Below are positions 31,080 to 39,454 of a stretch of DNA of 54,139 bases, piece by piece. This DNA comes from Rhodospirillales bacterium. Its GTDB lineage: Bacteria; Pseudomonadota; Alphaproteobacteria; Rhodospirillales; Magnetospirillaceae. The stretch is from positions 1 to 54,139 of the forward strand of contig JACFNC010000022.1 in assembly GCA_019455065.1 (NCBI GenBank). The letters are read 5' to 3'. The notes under the pieces are model-generated. The model saw nothing but the letters and a program-made list of their open reading frames with translations, was not told where the DNA came from and did no database searches. How positions within the stretch are numbered: the stretch's first letter is position 1; the number at the start of each line of letters is the position of its first letter. A program made the translations under genes and the position numbers.

Positions 31080-31109
31080 TGCCTGCGGTCCGGCCGGCCG
31101 GCTAGTGTT
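31080..31109 (+). promoter_or_regulatory. Promoter of the eight-gene polysaccharide operon
   Basis: TTGCCT, 18 bases, then TAGTGT within GCTAGTGT, in the only sizeable gap of the plus-strand polysaccharide block. It is 32 bp before the methyltransferase ATG; GGGAGGGAGCG is the ribosome binding site. Confidence 0.5.
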
Positions 31110-31141
31110 GGCCCCCGGGGACACGATGCGGGGAGGGAGCG

Positions 31142-31981
31142 ATGACCTTGGAGCGGCCCGCCGCCGAGACCCGTTTTCCATTCGGCGACAACTGGCGGCG
31201 CTTCCTCGCCGTGTTGGACGATCACCGCATTGCCGAGTCCGAGAAGGCGCTGGCCGCCATTCTGGGCACCGGCGATCTGCACGGCCGCAGCTTCCTCGAC
31301 ATCGGCTCGGGCAGCGGTTTGTCGAGCCTGGCGGCGCGGCGGCTGGGGGCGCGGGTGACGTCGTTCGACTACGACCCGCAGTCGGTGGCCTGTACGACGG
31401 AGCTGCGCCGCCGCTATTTCCCCGAGGACGACGACGCGTCCTGGCGGATCCTCCAGGGCTCGGTGCTCGACGCACCCTTCCTCGACTCGCTGGGAACGTT
31501 CGACGTCGTCTATTCCTGGGGGGTGCTGCATCATACCGGCGACATGGCGGCGGCGCTGGCCAACGCCGCGAAGCTTGTGGCGCCGGACGGGCTGCTGATG
31601 GTCGCCATCTACAACGACCAGGGCTGGCGCTCGCGGGCCTGGACCGTGATCAAGCGCTGGTACAACGAGCTGCCGCCGCCCTTGCGCTTCCTCATCCTGG
31701 GGCCGGCGCTGGTCCGCCTATGGGGTCCGGCCCTGGCGTTCGACCTCGTGCGCGGCCACGGCTTCCGCCGCTGGCGGGAGTACGGCGGCAAGCGCGGGAT
31801 GTCGGCATGGCACGACGTCGTCGACTGGGTCGGGGGCTATCCGTTCGAGGTGGCCAAGCCCGAGGTCGTCTTCGACTTCTACAAGAAGCGCGGCTTCCGG
31901 CTCGAGCGCATGACGACCTGCGGGGGAAAGCTCGGCTGCAACGAGTTCGTCTTCGCCCGCGCGCACCCGTCGGATGAGTAG
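31142..31981 (+). CDS. Class I SAM-dependent methyltransferase (polysaccharide locus)
   Basis: A 279-residue Rossmann methyltransferase with motif I FLDIGSGSGLSSLAARRLG, post-I VTSFDYDPQSV, and VVYSWGVLHHTGDMAAALANAAKLVAPDGLLMVAIYND as motifs II-III. The C-terminal part (WRSRAWTVIKRWYNELPP, GYPFEVAKPEVVFDFYKKRGFRLERM) is common to methyltransferases in O-antigen loci. The acceptor is probably a sugar hydroxyl or carboxyl, unknown. First gene behind the promoter at 31080, followed 6 bp later by the MurJ-like gene. Confidence 0.88.
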   Translation: MTLERPAAETRFPFGDNWRRFLAVLDDHRIAESEKALAAILGTGDLHGRSFLDIGSGSGLSSLAARRLGARVTSFDYDPQSVACTTELRRRYFPEDDDASWRILQGSVLDAPFLDSLGTFDVVYSWGVLHHTGDMAAALANAAKLVAPDGLLMVAIYNDQGWRSRAWTVIKRWYNELPPPLRFLILGPALVRLWGPALAFDLVRGHGFRRWREYGGKRGMSAWHDVVDWVGGYPFEVAKPEVVFDFYKKRGFRLERMTTCGGKLGCNEFVFARAHPSDE

Positions 31982-31987
31982 CCGCCG

Positions 31988-33346
31988 GTGCGGCCGGGCG
32001 GGCTGATCCCAGCGGTCGGGCGCCTGGGCGCCGGCCTCACCGGCACCGCCGCCACCGTGGCGGCGCTGACCGCCGTGGCGCGGCTGGTGTCGCTGGCGCG
32101 CGAGATCGCCGTCGCTGCCCGTTTCGGCGCCGCGCCCGAGGTCGACGCCTTCGTCGTCGCCTTCGCGGTGCCGTCCTTCCTGAGCGCGGCCCTGGTGGTG
32201 TCGATGGGCCCCGCCGTGGTGCCGGCCCTGGTCAGGGCGGGCCACGGCGACGGCGAGGCCGCCGTGCGCGCCTTGCTGGCGCGCCTGACCGGGGCGGCGA
32301 CGGCCCTGCTGCTCGCCGCCGCCGCGCTCGCCGCGCTGGCGGCTCCGGTCTACCTGCCCCTCTTCGCCTTTCCCCCGGGCCAACAAGCGCTCGTCGTGAC
32401 CCTCGCGCTGATTCTGGCGCTGGTGGTGCCGCTGCAGGGCATGGCGGCCTTGTGGACGGCCGCGCTGCACACGCGCGGCCGCTTCGCCCTGCCGGCCCTG
32501 ACCCCGGCCTTGACGCCGCTGGCGGCGGTGGCGGCGCTGCTGGCCTTCGGCGACGAGTTCGGCATTGTCGCCCTGGCCGCCGGCATGGTCGCCGGGGGTT
32601 GCCTGGAGCTGGCGGTGCTGGCGGGGGCCCTGGCACGGCGCCGCCTGCTGGCCGCCCCGGCCTGGGGCGGGCGCCCCGCCGCCGGCGCCGCGGCGGCCGG
32701 CGCCAGCCATTTCGTCGCCGCCCTGGTGCTGGGCCTGATCCCGCTGGCCGATCAGTTGATGGCGGCGGCGGCGGGGACGGGCGGCGCCGCCACCTTCGCC
32801 TACGGCTCGCGGCTGACCAGCCTGATCTCGGGCATCGGCATGCTGGCGCTGGGGCAGGCGCTGCTGCCGCTGTTCGCGCAGGCCGCCGCGGCGGGCGACG
32901 GCGCGGCCCTGCGGCGCACCCTGCGCGAGGCGCTGGCGCTGATCCTGCTGCTGGCGGTGCCGGGGGCGGTGCTGGTGGCGCTGGCCAGCGACCCGATCAT
33001 GACAGTCATGTACCAGCGCGGCAGCTTCGACGCGGCGGCGGCGGCGGCGGCGGCCGAGATGCAGCGCTGGTTCGTCCTGCAGGTACCCTTCTACCTGGCC
33101 TGGGTGGCGCTGACGCGCTTGCTCGTCGGCTTGCATCGGCAATATGTTGTGCTGGCGCTTTCGGGGCTCGCGGCAATGCTCAATTTCGGGCTCAATCTGG
33201 CCTTGCGCCCGCTTGCGGGCGTCGCCGGGATCGCCGCCGCCACCACCCTGACCTTCGTGGTTTCGGCCGCGGTCTGCGGGTTGGCGGCGTGGTGGGCCCT
33301 GCCCCGGGCGCGACCGGAAACGGAAGGCGGCGCATGGAAGTCGTAA
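31988..33346 (+). CDS. MurJ/MviN-like lipid-linked oligosaccharide flippase
   Basis: A 452-residue MOP-superfamily membrane protein with about 13 helices. Typical MurJ features: TAVARLVSLAREIAVAARFGAAPEVDAFVVAFAVPSFLSA at the N-terminus, the pattern VVPALVR, and PIMTVMYQRGSFDAAA near residue 340. It is shorter than housekeeping MurJ (about 510 residues) and lies within the polysaccharide operon, with no other Wzx-type flippase visible. It could flip the lipid-linked glycan unit made here instead of, or besides, lipid II. The start is GTG at 31988, 6 bp after the previous stop. The 3' end overlaps the next gene by 13 bp. Confidence 0.85.
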   Translation: MRPGGLIPAVGRLGAGLTGTAATVAALTAVARLVSLAREIAVAARFGAAPEVDAFVVAFAVPSFLSAALVVSMGPAVVPALVRAGHGDGEAAVRALLARLTGAATALLLAAAALAALAAPVYLPLFAFPPGQQALVVTLALILALVVPLQGMAALWTAALHTRGRFALPALTPALTPLAAVAALLAFGDEFGIVALAAGMVAGGCLELAVLAGALARRRLLAAPAWGGRPAAGAAAAGASHFVAALVLGLIPLADQLMAAAAGTGGAATFAYGSRLTSLISGIGMLALGQALLPLFAQAAAAGDGAALRRTLREALALILLLAVPGAVLVALASDPIMTVMYQRGSFDAAAAAAAAEMQRWFVLQVPFYLAWVALTRLLVGLHRQYVVLALSGLAAMLNFGLNLALRPLAGVAGIAAATTLTFVVSAAVCGLAAWWALPRARPETEGGAWKS

Positions 33347-34314
33347 GCGAGTGCAATTGTTGCGGCGGCAGGGATTTCGAGCCGCTCTACCGGCAGCCGG
33401 ACGCCCTGTTCCATCCCCAGGAATGGTTCGACGTGGTGCGCTGCCGCGCCTGCGGTTTCGGCTTCGTCAATCCCCGCCCGGCGCCCGAGGAGATGGACCG
33501 CTACTACCCCTCGGTCTATTTCAGCCACTTCGCCGAACCCGAGCAGCAGGCCCGCTATGCCCGCGAGGCCGCGATCGTGCGCCGCGCGGTGGTGGCGCCG
33601 CGGCCCCGGCTGCTCGACGTCGGCTGCGCCCATGGCGACTTCCCGCGCCACATGCGCTCGCTCGGCTGGGAGGTCGAGGGGGTCGAGGTGTCGGCGGCGG
33701 CCGGCGAGCGCCACGACTTTCCCGTCTACCGCCAGCCCTTGGACCGCATCCCGGTGGCCGGGCCGCGCTACGACGCGGTGACCGCGTGGTCGGTGCTCGA
33801 GCATGTGCACCAGCCGATGGCCTATTTCCGCAAGGCGGCCGAGATCCTGAGGCCCGGAGGGGCGTTTGTGTTCCTGGTCACCAATCTCGACAGCCTGTCC
33901 AGCCGGGCCCTGTTCCGCGAGGACGTGCCGCGCCACCTGTCCTTCTTCACCGAGGCCTCGGTGCGGCGCTTCTGCGAGGCGGCGGGTCTGGAACTCGAAC
34001 GGGTCGAGCATGATCGTTCCATCACCGAAATGAAACCGGCCAACATTCTCTACTACTGGCTCTACACCCGGTTCGCCGGGCGTCCGCCGCGCTGGGAGGA
34101 CCTGCCGGCGCCGCGTTTCGTGGCCTTCCGCGGCCGACAGCCGGGCCGCTGGGAGGCGTTGGCCTATTTCCTGCGGCAGCCGCTGCTGGTCGCCGACCGT
34201 CTGGCCGCCCTGGCCTACGAGCGGTGGCAGATCAGACACCGCAGCTACGGCATCGTCATCTATACGGCCCGCAAGCCGGTCGCCGCGGCCGCAGCGCGGG
34301 CGGCGACGGGATGA
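33334..34314 (+). CDS. SAM-dependent methyltransferase with N-terminal zinc-binding motif
   Basis: A 326-residue protein. The N-terminus has a four-cysteine knuckle: CNCC at residues 7-10 and CRAC about 25 residues later, followed by GFGFVNPRPAPEEMDRYYPSVYF. Residues about 85-210 are a Rossmann methyltransferase (LLDVGCAHGDFPRHM, VTAWSVLEHVHQPMAYFRKAAEILRPGGAFVF). The zinc-knuckle arrangement is frequent in methyltransferases of O-antigen and antibiotic-sugar loci. The sugar position methylated is unknown. It overlaps the MurJ-like gene by 13 bp and is 1 bp from the next gene. Confidence 0.88.
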   Translation: MEVVSECNCCGGRDFEPLYRQPDALFHPQEWFDVVRCRACGFGFVNPRPAPEEMDRYYPSVYFSHFAEPEQQARYAREAAIVRRAVVAPRPRLLDVGCAHGDFPRHMRSLGWEVEGVEVSAAAGERHDFPVYRQPLDRIPVAGPRYDAVTAWSVLEHVHQPMAYFRKAAEILRPGGAFVFLVTNLDSLSSRALFREDVPRHLSFFTEASVRRFCEAAGLELERVEHDRSITEMKPANILYYWLYTRFAGRPPRWEDLPAPRFVAFRGRQPGRWEALAYFLRQPLLVADRLAALAYERWQIRHRSYGIVIYTARKPVAAAAARAATG

Positions 34315-34315
34315 C

Positions 34316-35491
34316 ATGACGGAAGCGCCGCTGACGGTCGTCCATCTCATCACCGGGCTGCGCGCCGGCGGCGCCGAGACCATGCTGTCCAAGGTGGTGA
34401 TCGGCATGGACCGTGGGCTGTTCCGCAACGTCGTCGTGTCGATGACCGATCTCGGCAAGATCGGCGCGGTGCTGCGCGACGCCGGCATTCCGGTGAAGGC
34501 GCTGGGGATGCGGCGCGGCCTTCCCGACCCGCGCGGCCTGCCGCGCCTTCTGGGGCTGCTGCGCGGCGAGCGGCCGGCGGTGCTGCAGACCTGGCTGTAC
34601 CACGCCGACCTGCTCGGGCTGGTGGCGGCCCGCCTCGGCGGGGCGCCGCGGGTGGCGTGGAACCTGCGCTGCTCCAACATGGAGATGCGGCACTATTCGC
34701 GGCTGTCGCAAATGCTGCCCAAGGCCCTGGCCTGGCTGTCGCCCTTGCCCGACGCCGTGGTCGTCAATTCGCTGGCCGGCCGCGCCTTCCACGAGGGGCT
34801 GGGGTATCGGCCGAAGCGGTGGGAATTCATCGGCAACGGCTTCGACCTCGAGCGCTTCCGCGCCGACGCGGGCGCCCGGGCGCGGCTGGGCCAGGCCCTC
34901 GACCTGCCCGCCGACGCCGTCGTCTTCGGCCATGTCGCGCGCTTCGACCCGATGAAGGACCATGCCGGGCTGCTGCGCGCCGCCGCCCGTCTGCTCGAGG
35001 CGCGGCCGCAGGCGCGGCTGGTGCTGGTCGGCGACGACGCCGACCCCGCCAACCCGGCGCTGGCGCGCGACGTGGCCGCTCTCGGCCTGACCGGCAAGGT
35101 CCATCTCCTCGGGCATCGCGACGACGTCGCCGCCGTCACCTCGGGTTTCGACGTCGCGGTGTCGTCGTCGCTGAGCGAGGGCTTTCCCAACGCGGTGGGC
35201 GAGGCGATGGCCTGCGGCGTGCCCTGCCTGGTCACCGACGTCGGCGATTGCGCCCTGGTGGTGGGCGACGGCGGCCGCGTGGTGCCGCCCGCCGACCCGG
35301 TGGCGTTGGCGGAAGCGGCGCGCGAGCTGATCGACCTTGGCGAGGCCGGCCGCCGGCGGCTGGGCGAGGCGGCGCGGCGCCGCATCGAGGCCGAATTCAG
35401 CCTGCCGGTGATCGTGCGCCGCTACGAGGATTTTTACCGCACCCTCGCCTGCGGCGCGGTCTGCGGGAGGACGCGGCCGTGTGCGGCCTGA
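34316..35491 (+). CDS. Glycosyltransferase family 4 (GT-B retaining)
   Basis: A 391-residue enzyme with the GT4 layout. N-terminal half: VVHLITGLRAGGAETMLSKV. C-terminal half: FGHVARFDPMKDHAGLLRAAARLLE, LVLVGDDAD, and the EX7E-type donor motif SSSLSEGFPNAVGEAMACGVPCLVTDVGD, followed by VVPPADPVALAEA. It probably transfers a hexose or hexosamine to a lipid-linked acceptor. ATG at 34316 lies one base after the preceding stop. The last 13 bp overlap the asparagine-synthase-like gene. Confidence 0.92.
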   Translation: MTEAPLTVVHLITGLRAGGAETMLSKVVIGMDRGLFRNVVVSMTDLGKIGAVLRDAGIPVKALGMRRGLPDPRGLPRLLGLLRGERPAVLQTWLYHADLLGLVAARLGGAPRVAWNLRCSNMEMRHYSRLSQMLPKALAWLSPLPDAVVVNSLAGRAFHEGLGYRPKRWEFIGNGFDLERFRADAGARARLGQALDLPADAVVFGHVARFDPMKDHAGLLRAAARLLEARPQARLVLVGDDADPANPALARDVAALGLTGKVHLLGHRDDVAAVTSGFDVAVSSSLSEGFPNAVGEAMACGVPCLVTDVGDCALVVGDGGRVVPPADPVALAEAARELIDLGEAGRRRLGEAARRRIEAEFSLPVIVRRYEDFYRTLACGAVCGRTRPCAA

Positions 35492-37437
35492 CCGGCTTCC
35501 TCGACGCCGCCGCCCGTAGCGACGAGACCGACCTGCGCCGCCTCGCCGCCGCCATGTCCGCCACCCTTAGCCATCGCGGCCCCGACGCCGGTGGCGCGTG
35601 GGTTGACGCCGAGGCCGGAATCGCGCTGGGGCACCGGCGGCTGTCGATCGTCGACCTTTCCCCCGCCGGGAACCAGCCGATGGGCTCGGCCGACGGCCGC
35701 TTCGTGATCGCCTACAACGGCGAGATCTATAACGCCGCCGAGTTGCGCGCCGACCTCACCCACGTCGCGTGGCGCGGCCATTCGGACACCGAGGCCCTGG
35801 TCGAGGGCTGCGCCGCCTGGGGCGTGGAGGCGACGGTGGCGCGGCTGATCGGCATGTTCGCCTTCGCCCTGTGGGACCGGCGCGAGCGCCGGCTGTGGCT
35901 GGCGCGCGACCGCCTGGGCATCAAGCCGCTGTACTGGGGGCGGTTCGGCAAGCTGTTCCTGTTCGGCTCGGAGCTGAAGGCGCTGCGGGCCCATCCCGGC
36001 TGGCCGGTGGAGGTCGACCGCGACGCCCTGGCCGCCTATCTGCGCCACAACTACGTGCCCGCCCCGGGCGGCATCTATCGCGGCGTGCGCAAGCTGCCGC
36101 CGGGCACGGTGCTGAGCGTGGCCGCCGGCGAGGAGCCGCGACTAACCCCCTATTGGACGATGGACGAGATCGCCCATGCCGGCGTCGCCGACCCCCTGGT
36201 CCTGTCCGATGCCGAGGCCGAGGAGCGGCTGGACGCCCTGCTGCGCGACGCCATCCGCCGGCGCATGGTGGCCGACGTGCCGCTCGGCGCGTTCCTGTCG
36301 GGCGGCATCGATTCGTCGACGGTGGTGGCCCTGATGCAGGCCGAGAGCGCCCGGCCGGTGAAGACCTTCACCATCGGCTTCCACGAACGCGGCTACGACG
36401 AGGCCCGGCACGCCAAGGCGGTGGCCGCCCATCTCGGCACCGACCACACCGAGCTGTACGTCGACCCCGCCCATGCGCTGGAGGTGATCCCCCGCCTGCC
36501 CGGCTGGTTCGACGAGCCCTTCGCCGATTCCTCGCAGATCCCCACCTTCCTGGTCAGCGCGATGACGCGCCGCCACGTCACCGTGGCGCTGTCGGGCGAC
36601 GGCGGCGACGAGCTGTTCGCCGGCTATAACCGCTATTTCTGGGGCGAGCGGCTGTGGCGGCGCCTCGGCTGGCTGCCCCCGCAGCTGCGCGAAGCGCTTG
36701 CCGGACTGATGACGGCGCCCTCGCCCGCCGCCTGGGACCGGGCGTTCGCCGCCGTGCCCGCCTCGCTGCGCCCGCCGCAACCGGGCGACAAGGTGCACAA
36801 GCTTGCCGGACTGCTCGCCCTGCCCGATCAGACCGCCATCTACCGCCGGCTGGTGTCGCACTGGGAGGACCCGGCGGCGGTGGTGCCGGGCGCCACCGAG
36901 GCGGAAATCCCGTGGGCACTGATGGACGACCCGCGGCTGGCCGGGTTCGTGGCCCGCATGCAGCGCCTCGACACCGTGACCTACCTGCCCGACGACATCC
37001 TGACCAAGGTCGACCGCTGCAGCATGGCGGTGAGCCTGGAGGCGCGGGTGCCGCTGCTCGACCACCGCGTCGTCGCCTTCGCCTGGCGGCTGCCGATGGC
37101 CCAGAAGATCCGCGGCGGCGAGGGCAAATGGCTGTTGCGCCGGGTGCTCGGCCGCTACGTGCCCGACCGGTTGATCGACCGTCCCAAGATGGGCTTCGGC
37201 GTGCCCATCGACGTGTGGCTGCGCGGCCCCCTGCGCGACTGGGCCGAGGCGCTGCTCGATCCGGCGCGGCTGCGCGACGAGGGTTTCCTCGACCCCGCCC
37301 CCGTCCGGAGGCTGTGGGCCGAGCATCTGGGCGGGCGGCGCAACTGGCAATACCTGCTGTGGGACGTGCTGATGTTCCAGGCCTGGCGCGAGCGCTGGCT
37401 GGCCGCCGCCCCCGCCCCGGTCGGACTGCCCGCATGA
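35479..37437 (+). CDS. Asparagine synthase-like glutamine amidotransferase (AsnB/WbpS type)
   Basis: A 652-residue class II glutamine amidotransferase plus synthetase. The start is GTG giving (M)C2-GLTGF, so removal of the initiator exposes the catalytic Cys; then LSHRGPDAGG, GHRRLSIVDLSPAGNQPM and YNGEIYNAAELR (glutaminase domain to about residue 190). The ATP-PPi loop FLSGGIDSS begins at Ser274. Later motifs include LSGDGGDELFAGYNRY and YLPDDILTKVDRCSMAVSLEARVPLLDH. In a polysaccharide operon this type (for example WbpS) amidates uronic acids; a plain AsnB role cannot be excluded. It overlaps neighbours on both sides (13 bp and ATGA). Confidence 0.92.
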   Translation: MCGLTGFLDAAARSDETDLRRLAAAMSATLSHRGPDAGGAWVDAEAGIALGHRRLSIVDLSPAGNQPMGSADGRFVIAYNGEIYNAAELRADLTHVAWRGHSDTEALVEGCAAWGVEATVARLIGMFAFALWDRRERRLWLARDRLGIKPLYWGRFGKLFLFGSELKALRAHPGWPVEVDRDALAAYLRHNYVPAPGGIYRGVRKLPPGTVLSVAAGEEPRLTPYWTMDEIAHAGVADPLVLSDAEAEERLDALLRDAIRRRMVADVPLGAFLSGGIDSSTVVALMQAESARPVKTFTIGFHERGYDEARHAKAVAAHLGTDHTELYVDPAHALEVIPRLPGWFDEPFADSSQIPTFLVSAMTRRHVTVALSGDGGDELFAGYNRYFWGERLWRRLGWLPPQLREALAGLMTAPSPAAWDRAFAAVPASLRPPQPGDKVHKLAGLLALPDQTAIYRRLVSHWEDPAAVVPGATEAEIPWALMDDPRLAGFVARMQRLDTVTYLPDDILTKVDRCSMAVSLEARVPLLDHRVVAFAWRLPMAQKIRGGEGKWLLRRVLGRYVPDRLIDRPKMGFGVPIDVWLRGPLRDWAEALLDPARLRDEGFLDPAPVRRLWAEHLGGRRNWQYLLWDVLMFQAWRERWLAAAPAPVGLPA

Positions 37438-38585
37438 GCCGCCCGACCGCGATCCTGTTCCTGGTAACCGAAGATTGGTATTTCTGGTCGCACCGGCTGA
37501 ACCTGGCGCGGGCCTGCCGCGACCGCGGCTGGCGGGTCACCGTGGCGACTCGGGTCGACCGCCACGGCGAGGCCATCGTCGCCGAGGGCTTCGAACTGGT
37601 GCCGCTGGGCCTGCGCCGGCGCGGCCGCAATCCCGTCGGCGAGACGGCGGCCATTCTCGAGATCCTGCGCCTCTATCGCCGCGTCCGCCCCGACATCGTC
37701 CATCAGGTGGCGCTGAAGCCGGCGCTGTACGGCACCCTGGCGGCGCGGCTTGCGGGAGTGCCGGTGGTGGTCAACGCCCTGGCCGGCCTGGGCTACGTGT
37801 TCGCCTCGGACGAGGCCGCCGCGCGGCGCCTGCGGCCGGCCGTCACCGCCGCCTTCCGGCTGCTGCTCGACCGCCCCGGCCAGCACGTCATCGTCCAGAA
37901 CCCCGACGACCGCCGCCTGCTGGTCGATGCCGGCACGGTCGGCGCCAAGCGCATCAGCATCATCCGCGGCTCCGGCGTCGATTGCGAGCACTTCCGGCCG
38001 ACCCCGGAGCCGCCGGGTCCGCCGGTCGCCGCCCTGGTCGCGCGCATGCTGTGGGACAAGGGCGTCGGCGAGGCGGTCGAGGCGGCCGACATCCTGCGCC
38101 GGGACGGGGCCGGGGTGCGCGTCGTTCTCGTCGGCCGGCCCGACCCGGACAACCCCCGCGCCGTGCCCACCCAAACGTTGCGCCAGTGGAACGATGGGGG
38201 TCGCCTGGAGTGGTGGGGCCACCGCGACGACGTTGCCGCGGTGTGGGCCGAGGCCCACATGGCCATCCTGCCGACCACTTATGGCGAGGGACTGCCGAAA
38301 TGCCTGCTCGAGGCGGCCGCCTGCGGACGGCCGCTGATCGCCACCGACGCGCCGGGCTGCCGCGAGCTGGTCGAGGACGGGGTCACCGGCCTGCTGGTGC
38401 CGCCCCGCGATCCCGCCGCGCTGGCCGCCGCCGTCCGCCGCCTGGCGGAGGACGCCGACCTGCGCCGGCAACTCGGCGCCGCGGCGCGCCGAGCGGTGGT
38501 CGAACGGTTCTCCGACGCCGTGATCGTCGGCGAGGTGATGGAGCTCTACGATCGCCTGCTGGCGGCGGCGGGACGGGTTCGGTGA
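37434..38585 (+). CDS. Glycosyltransferase family 4, WbpT/PglA-like
   Basis: A 383-residue GT-B enzyme. ILFLVTEDWYFWSHRLNLARACRDRGWRVTVATRV at the N-terminus is typical of the group that acts early on undecaprenyl-linked sugars, as are DIVHQVALKPALYGTLAARLAG and VNALAGLGYVFASDE. The C-terminal half has ALVARMLWDKGVGEAVEAADIL, the donor motif ILPTTYGEGLPKCLLEAAACGRPLIATDAPGCRE, and LVPPRDPAALAAAV. It is probably the second sugar transferase after the initiating WbpL-like enzyme. It is coupled by ATGA to the gene before and by GTGA to the one after. Confidence 0.92.
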   Translation: MSRPTAILFLVTEDWYFWSHRLNLARACRDRGWRVTVATRVDRHGEAIVAEGFELVPLGLRRRGRNPVGETAAILEILRLYRRVRPDIVHQVALKPALYGTLAARLAGVPVVVNALAGLGYVFASDEAAARRLRPAVTAAFRLLLDRPGQHVIVQNPDDRRLLVDAGTVGAKRISIIRGSGVDCEHFRPTPEPPGPPVAALVARMLWDKGVGEAVEAADILRRDGAGVRVVLVGRPDPDNPRAVPTQTLRQWNDGGRLEWWGHRDDVAAVWAEAHMAILPTTYGEGLPKCLLEAAACGRPLIATDAPGCRELVEDGVTGLLVPPRDPAALAAAVRRLAEDADLRRQLGAAARRAVVERFSDAVIVGEVMELYDRLLAAAGRVR

Positions 38586-39454
38586 GCCTGCGTGGCCGCG
38601 TGCCCTGGTGGCTGAAGATCGGCCTCAAGATGGCATGGTCGCGCCTGCCCTTGCCGCACCGCCTGTGGCACCGGCTGGGCGTGTTCCGCCACGGCGCCAT
38701 GCAAAGCCCGGATTACGCCTTCGCGGTGGTCGCCCGCCATCTCGGTCTCGCCGGCCTGCGCCCGCCGCTCACCGGGATGACCGTGCTCGAGTTCGGTCCC
38801 GGCGATTCGCTGTTCGGCGCGGTCATCGCGCGGGGGCTGGGCGCCGAGCGGACGTGGCTGATCGATGCCGGGCCGTTCGCCGTCGAGGACCCCGCAGCCT
38901 ACCGGGACATGGCGGCGTTCCTGGCCGCCAAGGGCTGGGCGCCCCCGGACCTCGGGACGGCGCGCGACCTCGAAGACGTGCTGAGGGCTTGCGGGGCCAC
39001 CTATCTGACCGGCGGACTCGCGTCGCTGGCCCGCATTCCCGACGCCTCGGTCGATTTCGCGTGGTCCCAGGCGGTGCTGGAACATGTGCGCAAGGACGAG
39101 TTCGACGCGACCCTGCGCGAACTGCGCCGGGTCCTGAAGCCGGGCGGCGTCGCCTCGCATCGCGTCGATCTGCGCGACCATCTGGCCGACGCCCTCAATA
39201 GCCTGCGCTTTGCCGAGGCGCGCTGGGAATCGCCGCTTTTCGTCGACTCCGGCTTCTACACCAACCGCATCCGCCTTTCCGACATGCGCGTCGCCTTCGC
39301 CGCCGCCGGGTTCGCCGTGGAGGTCGCGGGGGTCGAGCGCTGGGACGCCTTGCCGACGCCACGCCGGGCCCTCGCCCCGCCGTTCCGCGACATGTCCGAG
39401 GACGACCTGCGGGTCCGGGGATTCGACGTGCTGCTGCGGCGGGAGGACGGCTGA
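38582..39454 (+). CDS. Methyltransferase domain protein (polysaccharide locus)
   Basis: A 290-residue protein starting with GTG inside the previous stop (GTGA). The basic, amphipathic N-terminus (LRGRVPWWLKIGLKMAWSRLP) may contact the membrane. Residues about 62-200 are a SAM-dependent methyltransferase-like fold: VLEFGPGDSLFGAVIARGLG as motif I, VDFAWSQAVLEHVRKDEF as motif II and ELRRVLKPGGVASHRVDLRD as motif III. The catalytic target is unknown. Third methyltransferase of the operon; it shares TGATG with the next gene. Confidence 0.82.
   Translation: MSLRGRVPWWLKIGLKMAWSRLPLPHRLWHRLGVFRHGAMQSPDYAFAVVARHLGLAGLRPPLTGMTVLEFGPGDSLFGAVIARGLGAERTWLIDAGPFAVEDPAAYRDMAAFLAAKGWAPPDLGTARDLEDVLRACGATYLTGGLASLARIPDASVDFAWSQAVLEHVRKDEFDATLRELRRVLKPGGVASHRVDLRDHLADALNSLRFAEARWESPLFVDSGFYTNRIRLSDMRVAFAAAGFAVEVAGVERWDALPTPRRALAPPFRDMSEDDLRVRGFDVLLRREDG

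Noticed and set aside
33041-33056. GGCGGCGGCGGCGGCGGCG triplet run inside the MurJ-like gene
   Set aside because: A poly-alanine stretch in frame in a high-GC gene; no evidence of slippage or phase variation.
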